Assembly (NCBI RefSeq): GCF_007827045.1 | Contig: NZ_RPFW01000001.1 | Coordinates: 1,526,519 to 1,590,518 of the forward strand | From: Trebonia kvetii | GTDB lineage: Bacteria > Actinomycetota > Actinomycetes > Streptosporangiales > Streptosporangiaceae | DNA length: 64,000 bases | Reading direction: 5' to 3' | Shown here: one piece after another, positions 36,717 to 46,861 of the stretch | Numbering within the stretch: the stretch's first letter is position 1 | Layout of the letters: each line of letters starts with the position of its first letter | Notes under the pieces: model-generated | Seen by the model: only the letters and a program-made list of their open reading frames with translations | Database searches by the model: none | What the model was told of the DNA's origin: nothing | Program-made: the position numbers and the translations under genes

Positions 36717-38069
36717 GTGGAGACGACGTCCGGTGAGCAGCTTGGCGAGGCGCCTGCCGGGCAGCCGGCAGGCCGGGAGCAGCACGCACTGCCCAGCCGA
36801 CGGGCCATGACTGCGTGGTTCGCGATCTTCACGGTGTACGCGGGCGCCGAGATCTTCACCAGGCACGCCGACGGCACCTGGGGTGCCTGGGCCTGCGGCG
36901 GCTACGCCGTGGCGACCATGCTGCTGCTCCTCACGAGGACGTGGCTGTTCCCGCTCGCCGCCGCCGTGCTCGGCGCATTCCTGGCGCCGCTGGTCTGGAT
37001 GGTGCTCAAGGTGCCTGACACCTCCACCGCCGAGGTCGTGGTCATCAACCGGTCGGCGGACTACCTGGTCAGCCACGGCACCCCGTACCTGCCCGCCAGT
37101 CTGATCACGGACTGGCAGCACTACAACCCATACCTGCCGCTGATGGAGCTGTTCGGGCTGCCCCGCAAGGCGGGACTGCCCCTGCTGCTCGGCGACCCAA
37201 GGATCTGGACCTCGCTGGTCACCGTCGCCGCGCTCGCCCTGGCTTTCGCGACCATCGCGCCCCGCCCCGTCAGCCGGACGGCGGTGGCCCGGCTCACCGC
37301 GATCGCCGTCGCCTCGCCGCTTGTGGCGTTCCCGCTGACCGTGGGGGTCACCGATCCCCCCATCATCGCGCTGACCTGCCTGGCGCTCGCGCTTGCCGCG
37401 CGCGGCCGGTTCCTGCGCGCCGCGCTTGTGCTTGCCGTCGCCTGCGCGATGAAGTCCACCGCGTGGGCCGTGGTCCCGGTGCTCGCGGTGATGATCTGGC
37501 CCAGGGAATCGCTGCGGGCCGCGGCCAGGTTCACCGGCACCGTCGTCGGCGCGGCTGTCCTGCTCGCGCTGGCCGCGGCGCCGAACGCCCTCGCCACCCC
37601 GGACGCGATCAGGCAGAACCTGATCGACTACCCGCTCGGCACCTCGACCTACAAGACGGTGGCGTCGAGCCCGCTGCCCGGTCATCTCATCAGCCAGCTC
37701 GGCCATGCCGGGCACCTCACCGTGGACGCGCTGCTGCTGCTCGCGGTGATCGCCTTCGCCTGCTGGCTGCTGCTGCGCCCGCCGCGCGACATGCGAGACG
37801 CCACGGTCCGGCTCATTGTGCTGTACACAGTCCTTTTCACGCTCGCGCCGTCGACCAGGTACGGCTATTACGCGTACCCGCTCGCCCTGCTCGGCTGGCT
37901 GGCGCTCACCAGGGGCACGGCACGGACGGCCGATACCGAACGAGTGCCCGATGCTCCTCCCCGGCCCGTCGGCTCCCCCGGGCTGCAAGCCCGGTTACCG
38001 GCTTTGCCGCACCTGCCGCTGACTCGATTGCGGCCCCACCCACCGACCGGGTTGCGACCCCGCCTCTGA
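36717..38069 (+). CDS. GT87-like polyprenyl-phosphate-dependent mannosyltransferase family membrane protein
   Basis: 450 residues with about 9-10 hydrophobic segments. The extracytoplasmic loop SADYLVSHGTPYLP followed by YNPYLPLMELFGLP resembles the acidic loop of DUF2029/GT87 mannosyltransferases, which use polyprenyl-phosphomannose. The first 30 residues are hydrophilic. The last 45 are a low-complexity Pro/Leu/Arg tail that probably reads through non-conserved DNA. GTG start at 36717. The exact acceptor is unknown and the assignment is by fold pattern only. Confidence 0.65.
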   Translation: METTSGEQLGEAPAGQPAGREQHALPSRRAMTAWFAIFTVYAGAEIFTRHADGTWGAWACGGYAVATMLLLLTRTWLFPLAAAVLGAFLAPLVWMVLKVPDTSTAEVVVINRSADYLVSHGTPYLPASLITDWQHYNPYLPLMELFGLPRKAGLPLLLGDPRIWTSLVTVAALALAFATIAPRPVSRTAVARLTAIAVASPLVAFPLTVGVTDPPIIALTCLALALAARGRFLRAALVLAVACAMKSTAWAVVPVLAVMIWPRESLRAAARFTGTVVGAAVLLALAAAPNALATPDAIRQNLIDYPLGTSTYKTVASSPLPGHLISQLGHAGHLTVDALLLLAVIAFACWLLLRPPRDMRDATVRLIVLYTVLFTLAPSTRYGYYAYPLALLGWLALTRGTARTADTERVPDAPPRPVGSPGLQARLPALPHLPLTRLRPHPPTGLRPRL

Positions 38070-38168
38070 CTCCCCTGTGTCCCGCCTCTGAATAACGCGC
38101 CTCGCGTTACATTCATCGGCCCTCCTAGGCCATGGCGCCGCGGGCCAGGCACATTTACGCTCGTCGCC

Positions 38169-40510
38169 ATGGAGCACAGGAGCTCGCAACGAGGGCTGCT
38201 GCTTGACCGGGGAAGCGAGATCGCCGCGATCGAGCAGGCGGTCGACGCCGCGCGGGCCGGCTCCGGTTCGGTGCTGCTGATCGAGGGCGCCGCGGGCATC
38301 GGGAAGAGCAGGCTGCTCGGGCACGGGTGCGACCTGGCCACCGCCGCGGGGATGACGATGCTTTCCGCGCGTGCGGCCGAGTACGAGGACGGCTACGCCT
38401 GGGGCGTAGTCCGCCAGCTCTTCGAGGCCGAACTGCGGGCCGGCCTGGCAGCGCCGGGCGAGCAGGCCGCGGCGAGGGCGACGCCGCGGCGTTCGCCATC
38501 CGGGTGCTCACCAAGCCCGCCGGGCCCGGCGACGAGGACTCGTACGCGGTGCTGCACGGCCTGTACTGGCTGGCCGCAGACATCGCGCAGCGCGTGCCGC
38601 TGCTGCTCGCGATCGATGACCTGCAGTGGGCCGACGGTCCGTCGCAGCGCTTCGCCGCCTACCTAGCGCGGCGGATAGAGGGGCTGCCGTTGCTCCTCGC
38701 GGTCACGATCCGCGAGCCGCGATCGGCGACCGCCCAGGACAAGGCGCTGACGTCGGGGATCGGCGCCGAGCCCGGCGCGCGCACGTTGCGCCCGGGACCG
38801 CTCAGTGCCGAGGGCTGTGCCCGCCTGGTGGCAGGCACGCTCGGCCAGCCGCCATCGCCCGCCTTCTCCGGCGCCTGCCAGGAGCTCACCGGCGGCAATC
38901 CGCTGTTGCTGCACGGGCTGCTCACGACGCTGCGGGCCGAGGGCGTGGTCGGCGGCGACGCGGACGTGCCGCACCTGCGACGGCTGACGCCGGAGTCGGT
39001 GTCACGGCACGTGCTGCTGCGTCTTGGCAGGCTGCCCGAGCCGGTGCTGGCCGCCGCCCGGGCGATCGCCGTGCTCGGCACCTCGGCCACCACGGCACGG
39101 GCCGGCCGGCTGGCCGGCCTTGACGAGAGGGCATGCGCGGACGCGGTCGGCGTGCTGATGGCCGAGCAGCTCGTCACCGGGGAGATGTCGCTGCGGTTCA
39201 CGCATCCCCTGGTGCGGTCGGCGGTCTACCAGGACCTGTCGGCGCCGGTGCGGCAGCAGCGGCACAAGGCCACGGCCCGGCTGCTTGCCGCCGAGGGCGC
39301 CTCGGTCGGCGAGCTCACCACGCACCTGCTCGCCGCGGCCGCGGAGGGCGACCCGTGGGTGGTGGACCGGTTGCGTGCCGCGGCCGCCGACGCCAGGGGA
39401 CGTGGCGCCCCCGACGTGGCCGCGCAGTGCCTGGATCGGGCGCTCGCCGAGCCGCCCGCCGCCTGCGCCAGGGCAGAGGTGCTCTACGAGCTCGGCTCGG
39501 CGCGCACCTTCCTCGCTCCGGCAACCGCGATCGACCAGCTCAGCGAGGCACTGGCGCTGGCCGACGGCTGGCCGCTTCGCGGCCAGATCGCGGTCGCGCT
39601 CGGCGAGGCCCTGGCGCTGTGCGGAAGGTTCGCGCAGGCCGTGGCGATGATCCAGCGGACAAGCGCCGAGCTGCCAGGCACCGCAGACGGAGAAGAGCCC
39701 GGCGAGACGAGCGGCGTGCTCGCCTCCATGCAGGCGGTGCTGCTGAACATCGCGCGCTGGGACCTGTCCACCCGCACGGTCACCAGGCCGCTCGTCGAGG
39801 AACTGCTCGCGAGCGCGGAACAGGGCACCGCGCTCGACCCGCAGCTCCACGCCAACCTGGCGATCGAGCTCACGGTGGCAGGCACGGACAGGGAACGGGC
39901 GCTGCTCCACGCCCGCGGCGCGGTCCGCGCGGCGTCCCGGCTCATGTCGCTGACCTCGACGGCGCTGCCCGAGGCGGTGCTCGTGCTCTCGCTCGCCGAC
40001 GCCGGCCGCGAGGCGTGGGCCGGAGTGGCGGAGTGGCAGGACATCGCACGGCGCCGCGGCCGGCCCGTCGCGGCCGCGATCGCGGCGTCCATCGCGTCGC
40101 ACCTCGCCGCGCGCGACGGCGACATCAGGCAGTCGCTCGCCTTCGGCGAGCAGGCCCTGGCCGCCGAGGACACCTGGGTCGCGATCCTCGCCGCGGCGTT
40201 CCTCGTGCCACCGCTACTGGATGCCGGGGAACCGGAGCAGGCCAGGGAGATGCTCGCGAAGCGCGGGCTGCTCACCGGCGACCTGCTTCCCGTCTTCCCC
40301 TTCAACGTCGCCAAGTACGCGCGCGGCTGCCTGCACGCCGCCTGCGGCGATTACCGGACCGCGCTCGGCGACCTGCTCTCACTCGGCGCCGAGGCCGCCC
40401 GCTGGGGCATCGTCAACCCCGCCGCGATCGCCTGGCGGTCGGCTGCCGCGCTGTCCGATGCTCCGCGAGGAGCAGCTGCAGCGCCGCGAAAAGCTCTGAC
40501 CATCCAGTGA
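38169..40510 (+). pseudogene. Broken LuxR-family regulator with AAA ATPase domain
   Basis: The N-terminal AAA domain starts at ATG 38169 with Walker A GAAGIGKSR. The coding potential then moves to another frame near 38470-38500, continuing with Walker B LLLAIDDLQWAD and a long helical-repeat region to TGA at 40508-40510. The shift direction fits a single-base loss. Relatives are about 900 or more residues and end in a LuxR HTH; here the sequence stops after NPAAIAWRSAAAL with no HTH. The gene is therefore both frameshifted and truncated. The 3' end overlaps a small minus-strand ORF, which suggests a rearrangement breakpoint near 40465. Confidence 0.85.
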
Positions 40511-40646
40511 AGTCAAGCTCCCTGCCGTCGGGCGCCGACACCACACCAGCCACCGGCTCACCCCCGCCCACCACTCGCAGCTGCAGTATCAGTGCATGCC
40601 CATCGTCCATGCCTGGATGCTGCGTGCCTCGGCATGCCGCGCGCAT
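40413..40646 (-). CDS. Possible small protein or remnant antisense to the pseudogene end
   Basis: 77 residues from the ATG at 40646. The core LILQLRVVGGGEPVAGVV, DGRELDFTGWSELFAALQLLL looks like a compact beta-hairpin plus helix pattern I have seen in small actinobacterial proteins of about 90-100 residues (RLRLDG...PFSGWLELL). The last 17 residues are the antisense of the regulator pseudogene and look non-native. So this may be a real small gene cut by the same rearrangement. The stretch 40647-40863 shows nothing else. Confidence 0.4.
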   Translation of the reverse strand: MRAACRGTQHPGMDDGHALILQLRVVGGGEPVAGVVSAPDGRELDFTGWSELFAALQLLLAEHRTARQPTARRSRRG

Positions 40647-40863
40647 CACGGTACCCACCCCACCGTTTTCCCTGGCCAGTCCGCGCGCGTGTGTCGTGCG
40701 CTCGTCCCGCCTTCGCCTGACCGAGAGAATCAGCAACCGAACGCGGACATGGTTTAAGGGCCCGTGGCGGCTTGGGTCACGGGCCTGGTCAGGGGCGGTT
40801 CCGGGGTTAGGCGGCGGCGGGGGTGACGGTGACGTCGAGTCCGAGGGCCTGGCGTCCGGGGGG

Positions 40864-42201
40864 CTAGGAGCCTAGGTGCCAGTTGGCTAGGTAGGCGCGC
40901 TGGGCCTCGGTCAGGGTGTCCAGCCTGGCGCCGAGGGCGGTCAGGACGAGGCGGGCCGCATCGGCGTCGATGTCGCCGGGGACCTGGTGGACGCCGGGGG
41001 CCAGGCGCTGCTCCGCGCTCGCAAGACGGGCTAGGGTGAGCGCCTCGATGCCGAACGCGAGGTCCATCACCTGCGGCGGGTGCCCGTCGGCGGCGACGAG
41101 GTTGACGACGCGGCCCTCCGCGAGCAGCAGGAGGCGGCGGCCGTCGGGCAGGTGATAGGCGTCGGCGTGCGGGCGCACGTCGGTTTCCACCGCGACCGCC
41201 ATCGTGACCAGCGCCCTGACGTCGATCTCCACGTCGAAGTGGCCGGCATTGGCGAGGATCGCGCCGTCCGGCATGACCGCCAGGTGCTCGGCGGTGATCA
41301 CCTCGGCCGACCCGGTGGCGGTGATGAAGATCTCGCCGATCGGCGCCGCGTCGGCGATCGGCAGCACCTGGAATCCGCGCAGCACCGCGTCGAGCGCGCG
41401 CACCGCGTCCACCTCGGTGATCACGACCCGGGCGCCGAGCGCCCTGGCGGACTCGGCGATGCCTGACCCGCACGCGCCGAACCCGGCGACCACGACGGTC
41501 TTGCCCGCGAGCAGCACGCCGCTCGCGCGCAGCAGGCCGTCGATGACCGACTGCGCGGTGCCGTGCGTGTTGTCCACGATCCTGGTCACCGGGGTGTCGC
41601 TCGCGGCGACCACGGGGAAGCCAAGCGTGCCGTCCGCGGCCATCCGGCGCAGCCGTAGCACGCCTGTCGTCGTCCCCTCGCACCCGCCGCGCACCCGGTC
41701 GAGCACGGCAGGCGGCGCGATGGTGTGCAGCGTGGACATCAGGTCGCCGCCGTCGTCGAGCACCAGGTCCGGCCCCTGCCACCCGCCAGCGCCGTCATCC
41801 GTGCCTGCGCCGATGGCGAGCGCGATGTGCTCGTAGTACGCGTCCCTGTCCACCCCTGACTTGGCGAACACCTCGACGCCGTCGTCGGCGGCGAGCGCCG
41901 CTGCGATGTCGTCCTGGGTGGACAGCGGGTTGGACGCGGCGAGCCGAATGGTCGCGCCGCCCGCGCGCAGCGCACGAAGGAAGACCGCGGTCTCCGCCGT
42001 CACGTGCAGGCAGGCGGCCACGGTCAGCCCGTCGAACGGCCGGTCCGCGCTGAAGCGGGAACGGAGCGCGGCAAGGAGCGGCATCATCCGTTCGGCATAG
42101 GTGATACGCCCGTCCCCGAGCTCGGCGAGCCCGGGGACGGGCCGGTACCCGCGCGGGCCTCCCGGGGAATCGCTCCCCCGGGAGGCTGCGGTCGCGCTCA
42201 T
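40864..42201 (-). CDS. Divergent adenosylhomocysteinase-family paralogue
   Basis: 445 residues, clearly of the SAH hydrolase fold: LHVTAETAV, DLVLDDGGDL, TTTGVLRL and the NAD-binding VVVAGFGACGSG. Compared with the canonical enzyme next door, several catalytic positions (human numbering) differ: Glu156 is Gly, Asn181 is Ser and Lys186 is Thr, while Asp131, Asp190 and the first-domain His are kept. The C-terminal KPDHYRY that closes over NAD in the canonical enzyme is replaced by WHLGS. It probably binds a related nucleoside or acts as a regulatory partner. It follows ahcY by 19 bases in the same direction. Confidence 0.85.
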   Translation of the reverse strand: MSATAASRGSDSPGGPRGYRPVPGLAELGDGRITYAERMMPLLAALRSRFSADRPFDGLTVAACLHVTAETAVFLRALRAGGATIRLAASNPLSTQDDIAAALAADDGVEVFAKSGVDRDAYYEHIALAIGAGTDDGAGGWQGPDLVLDDGGDLMSTLHTIAPPAVLDRVRGGCEGTTTGVLRLRRMAADGTLGFPVVAASDTPVTRIVDNTHGTAQSVIDGLLRASGVLLAGKTVVVAGFGACGSGIAESARALGARVVITEVDAVRALDAVLRGFQVLPIADAAPIGEIFITATGSAEVITAEHLAVMPDGAILANAGHFDVEIDVRALVTMAVAVETDVRPHADAYHLPDGRRLLLLAEGRVVNLVAADGHPPQVMDLAFGIEALTLARLASAEQRLAPGVHQVPGDIDADAARLVLTALGARLDTLTEAQRAYLANWHLGS

Positions 42202-42220
42202 CGTCGCGCTAGCCGGCGGA

Positions 42221-43660
<1,440 letters not shown>

Positions 43661-43718
43661 GCGCTCACTCCTTCTGGATCTTCGGGTTTGCCATCGTCAC
43701 GGATTCACCCCGGCGCTC

Positions 43719-43789
43719 GCGCGCCCGATACGATGGCGGGATTTGCCATCGGGCGCGCACCGGGGGGTTACGGGGGGTCGTCCCCCCGG
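43719..43789. repeat. Dispersed hairpin plus G-run element upstream of ahcY
   Basis: 43719-43758 is the inverted-orientation twin of the 36503-36540 hairpin, differing at about two central bases. It is followed at 43760-43789 by a G-run/C-run element (ggggggtcgtccccccgg core) like those at 36.56 and 29.13 kb. A partial copy, tttgccatcgt, lies at 43687-43697. Confidence 0.8.
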
Positions 43790-43898
43790 AAGACGACCTC
43801 GGAATGCGGCGTGCGACCAATCCGACGGTACGGTATCCGGGCGGTGCCGCGCACGCCGGGGTCGGCTTTCTTGACGGCAGAATGTTAGATTGTTACTC

Positions 43899-44327
43899 AT
43901 GCGCATCACTGAGGCCGCCGCGCGGCTCGGCATGTCCCCCCGGATGCTCCGCTACCGGGAGGATCTCGGGCTGCTTCCGCCGCTGCGGGACCGGCCCACC
44001 GGACGCGGGCCCGCGCACCGCCAGTTCACCGAGGAGGACCTGGCGGCAATCACCGCCGCCCTGGCGATCGAGCGCCGGTTCGACATCACGCCCGCCGCGC
44101 TCGCTTTCGGCCTGCGGGTGCTGACTGACCCCGCGGCCCGCGCGGCCGTCGCCGACCTCGGCAGGCGCACCGGTCACGTTCCCGCGGGGCCGGGTGCGGG
44201 CCGCGCGCTCGACTTCGAGAAGGAGCGGGCGCTGCGCGCGCTCGGCAACCTCAGGAGCGCCAGCAACCTCAGGAGCGGCAGCAATCTCAGGAACGCCAGC
44301 AATCTCAGGAACGGCGGGACGCCCTGA
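43899..44327 (+). CDS. MerR-type HTH regulator with repeat tail
   Basis: 142 residues from ATG 43899. The N-terminal MerR winged helix MRITEAAARLGMSPRMLRYRE..LLPPLR is followed by FTEEDLAAITAALAIERRFDI. The C-terminal 25 residues are NLRSAS/NLRSGS/NLRNAS/NLRNGG, coded by four 18-base tandem repeats. No metal-binding Cys is visible, so the effector is unknown. It is divergent from ahcY and its last 23 bases overlap the convergent CDF gene. It may control its neighbours, but no operator is evident. Confidence 0.8.
   Translation: MRITEAAARLGMSPRMLRYREDLGLLPPLRDRPTGRGPAHRQFTEEDLAAITAALAIERRFDITPAALAFGLRVLTDPAARAAVADLGRRTGHVPAGPGAGRALDFEKERALRALGNLRSASNLRSGSNLRNASNLRNGGTP
44247..44318 (+). repeat. 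Four 18-bp tandem repeats in the MerR gene
   Basis: Units start at 44247, 44265, 44283 and 44301, each beginning aacctcagg or aatctcagg and differing from one another at one to three bases. The length is a multiple of three, so copy-number change would keep the frame. The last unit lies in the overlap with the CDF gene. Confidence 0.9.
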
Positions 44328-45285
44328 GCCGGAAGCGGCGGCGGCTTTCGCTGACGATGGCGACGGACGGGTCGGAGGCGTCGGCCTCTTCCGGATGGTA
44401 GAGGTCGGGCTCCAGGTAGATCAGCTCTGCGATCGGCACCGCGGCGCGGATTCGCTCCTCCGTCGCGTTGATGCCCGCCGTGAGTTCCCTGGCCGTGATC
44501 TCGGCGGGTACCCCGATCTTCGCCGTGACCAGCAGCGTCTCCGGGCCGATGTGCGAGGTCCGCAGGTGGATGACCCGGAACTTCTCTGGCCCGCTCTCCA
44601 CCGCGGCGACGATCTGCGCCGACGTCTCCGGCGAGGCCGACTCCCCGATCAGCAGGCTCTTGGTCTCGTAGCCGACGATGAACGCGGCGCAGCCGAGCAG
44701 CAGGCCCACCGCGACGGAGCCCGCGCCGTCCCAGCGGGTGTCCCCGGTCAGCTGGGACAGCAGCACGCCGAGGAAGGCGAAGCCGAGTCCGGTCAGCGCG
44801 GCGCTGTCCTCGAGCAGCACGACGGGGAGTTCCGGCACCTTGGTCAGGTGCACAAACTGCCGCCAGCCGTGTCCGGCCTGCCGCGCAGTGTTCGCCTCTC
44901 CGATCGCGGTGCGCAGCGACAGTGACTCGAGCACCGCGGAAAAACCGAGCACCACGTACGCGACGATCGGCGATTCCAGGTGACCCGGATTGATGATCTT
45001 GTGGATGCCGTCGTACAGGGAGAAGACCGCGCCGACGGTGAAGAGCATCACCGCGACCACGAAGGCATAGAAGTACCGCTCCCGGCCGAAGCCGAACGGG
45101 TGCTCCGTCGTCCTGGCGCGCCGCGACCGGCCGTGGCCGACGAGCAGCAGCACCTCGTTGCCTGTGTCGGCCACCGAGTGCACCGCCTCGGCGAGCATCG
45201 ACGCCGACCCGGTGATGAGGAACGCCGCGAACTTCGCGATCGCGATGCCCAGGTTGGCCGCGAGCGCGGCGACGACGGACTTCAC
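44305..45285 (-). CDS. Cation diffusion facilitator (CDF) family transporter
   Basis: 326 residues with about six membrane segments and a cytoplasmic C-terminal domain. CDF proteins export Zn2+, Co2+ or Mn2+. The metal site pattern HSVADTGNE in the second helix and LEDSAALTG in the fifth match the SLC30A9-like subgroup. HPFGFGRERYFYAF is the typical loop. The ATG is at 45285. Its 3' end runs into the MerR gene from the opposite direction. Metal specificity cannot be fixed from sequence. Confidence 0.9.
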   Translation of the reverse strand: MKSVVAALAANLGIAIAKFAAFLITGSASMLAEAVHSVADTGNEVLLLVGHGRSRRARTTEHPFGFGRERYFYAFVVAVMLFTVGAVFSLYDGIHKIINPGHLESPIVAYVVLGFSAVLESLSLRTAIGEANTARQAGHGWRQFVHLTKVPELPVVLLEDSAALTGLGFAFLGVLLSQLTGDTRWDGAGSVAVGLLLGCAAFIVGYETKSLLIGESASPETSAQIVAAVESGPEKFRVIHLRTSHIGPETLLVTAKIGVPAEITARELTAGINATEERIRAAVPIAELIYLEPDLYHPEEADASDPSVAIVSESRRRFRLRASRRS

Positions 45286-45349
45286 CGGCGTAGCATACCC
45301 AGCCGCGACGCCGGTCTCTTAACGACTTCCGAAGCTTTGTCGGCTTTTA

Positions 45350-46579
45350 TCACTCGCGACCCGCCAGCTCCCTCAGGTCCTTGATCGCGGCGATCGCCAG
45401 CGGGTCGATGCCGCCCGCGATCCCGAGGTACACCGACGCGTAGTCGAGCAACTGGACCGTCACCGCCAGCCGCCGCAGCGGCTCGCCGCCGTCCATCGTG
45501 ATCTCGGAAACGTCGATCCCCCTGGCCTCGGCGAGCCCGGCCGCCGCCGCCCTGGTGCGCGCCACAGTCGGATGCTCACCCGCCGGGTCCGCGAGCAGGA
45601 CAAGCCGCAGCGATGCCTCGTCGAGCGAGGGACCGTCCAGGTCCGAGCCGCCAGGGTCCGTGAAATCGGCGAAATCCCCGCCGCCGAAGGAGCCGATGTC
45701 CTCCGCCTCGGGAAAGGCCGGCTCTGGCACCGGCGCGTACGGCCCGTCGAACACCGCGGCCTGGTCGTGCCCGGCCTCGGGCAGCAGGCCGATCAGCGCC
45801 GGGTGCTTGGCGTTCGCTGCGAGCTGCGACGCGAACCTGCGGGCCGCCGCCGCGCTAAGCGGCGAACCGCCCCAGATCATCGGGAGTCGCCCTACCAGGT
45901 CGAGCGCGAGCGACTTGGCGGGGTTGACAAAGGACTCACTCGACGGGCGGCACTGGTGCGACACGTCCTCCATCGCCACGGCCGCCGCCTCGTATGCCGC
46001 GTCGTCCATCCGTGCCACGCCAAGCCTGGCCGCGATGACCAGCAGCGGCACGGTGAGCGCCCAGGGCATCGCGCGAGCGGGGCCCACCGTGGTCACCGGG
46101 ATGAACGTACCCCTGGCCCGTGCGGCGAGATCCGCGAGCGGTGAACCGGGTGCGCCGACGCCCACCAGGTCGCAGCCGCGCCTGGCCGCCTCGGTGGCGA
46201 GCGCCAGCGCCTCGGCGGTGTGCCCGGACCTCGACACGGCGATCACCAGGTCCGCCGCGCCGATCCAGCCGGGGAGCTGATACCCGGAAACGCCGGTGAC
46301 CTGCACCGGCGCTCCTGTCCCGCAGATGGCCGCGACCGCGTCGCAGGCGAACGTCGCGCCGCCGGCACCGCCGGAGCCGGCCACCACGATCGCGCGCGGC
46401 CGGGTGTCGGGATGCACCGCGGACAGGTCGGCCTCGGCGCACGCGCGGAGCGCGGTGCGAACCTGCGCGGCGGACGAGGCGACCTGGCGGAGCATCCCGC
46501 CCGGATCGCCCGCCTCCACGAGCTCGAGGTCATCGAGGCGGAAGGCGGCGAGCGACGCACCGCCGTGCGGCGTGTTCAT
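45350..46579 (-). CDS. SIS-domain phosphoglucose/phosphomannose isomerase family protein
   Basis: 409 residues with two SIS domains: VVAGSGGAGGATFACDAV and AVSRSGHTAEAL in the first, PMIWGGSPLSAAAARRFASQLAANAKH in the second. It interconverts hexose-6-phosphates, likely supplying mannose-6-phosphate to the ManB step nearby. An acidic insert (EAEDIGSFGGGDFADF) interrupts the second half. The ATG at 46579 lies 7 bases after the Trm112-like gene, so the genes are coupled. Same position as Rv3256c in mycobacteria. Confidence 0.87.
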   Translation of the reverse strand: MNTPHGGASLAAFRLDDLELVEAGDPGGMLRQVASSAAQVRTALRACAEADLSAVHPDTRPRAIVVAGSGGAGGATFACDAVAAICGTGAPVQVTGVSGYQLPGWIGAADLVIAVSRSGHTAEALALATEAARRGCDLVGVGAPGSPLADLAARARGTFIPVTTVGPARAMPWALTVPLLVIAARLGVARMDDAAYEAAAVAMEDVSHQCRPSSESFVNPAKSLALDLVGRLPMIWGGSPLSAAAARRFASQLAANAKHPALIGLLPEAGHDQAAVFDGPYAPVPEPAFPEAEDIGSFGGGDFADFTDPGGSDLDGPSLDEASLRLVLLADPAGEHPTVARTRAAAAGLAEARGIDVSEITMDGGEPLRRLAVTVQLLDYASVYLGIAGGIDPLAIAAIKDLRELAGRE

Positions 46580-46586
46580 GAGCAGG

Positions 46587-46754
46587 TCACGACTGGCGCG
46601 CCTCGTCGACGAGCAGGACAGGGATGTTGTCGCGAACAGGATAGGCGAGGGCGCATCCGGTGCACACAAGCTCGCTCGCGGCGTCATCGGCCCGCAGGCT
46701 GGCCCGGCACTTCGGGCAGACGATGATGTCGATCAGCCAGTCTTCGAGTTCCAT
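46587..46754 (-). CDS. Trm112 family zinc-ribbon protein
   Basis: 55 residues: MELEDWLIDIIVCPKCRASL and LVCTGCALAYPVRDNIPVLL, the classical Trm112/YcaR two-strand zinc ribbon with C-x2-C and C-x2-C. Eukaryotic Trm112 activates methyltransferases; the bacterial role is less clear. The ATG at 46754 has AGAGGA 8 bases upstream, so the longer frame to 46775 is not used. Sits between manB and the SIS isomerase. Confidence 0.9.
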   Translation of the reverse strand: MELEDWLIDIIVCPKCRASLRADDAASELVCTGCALAYPVRDNIPVLLVDEARQS

Positions 46755-46861
46755 GATCAATCCTCTTTGGTCCATCGGCTGCGTTTATTCATCTCACAAG
46801 GCCCGCCGGTGACGGCGTGCAGGCTACCGCGATCCGCCGCCGGGCCGCGGTAGCGAAGCAT

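Noticed and set aside
35495..37988. 830-codon minus-strand frame over the ung and GT87 genes
   Set aside because: Antisense to ung, whose active-site motifs are intact; composition is that of a shadow frame.
40808..40863. In-frame continuation after the TAG stop of the SAH-hydrolase-like gene (PPGRQALGLDVTVTPAA)
   Set aside because: Seventeen codons without support for stop-codon readthrough and no matching extension known in the family; recorded only as a curiosity.
40754..41782. Minus-strand frame inside the SAH-hydrolase-like gene
   Set aside because: Out of frame with the recognisable fold; Arg-rich shadow.
43661..43890. SAH riboswitch upstream of ahcY
   Set aside because: I could not find the conserved pseudoknot-type core; the structure there is explained by the dispersed hairpin repeat.
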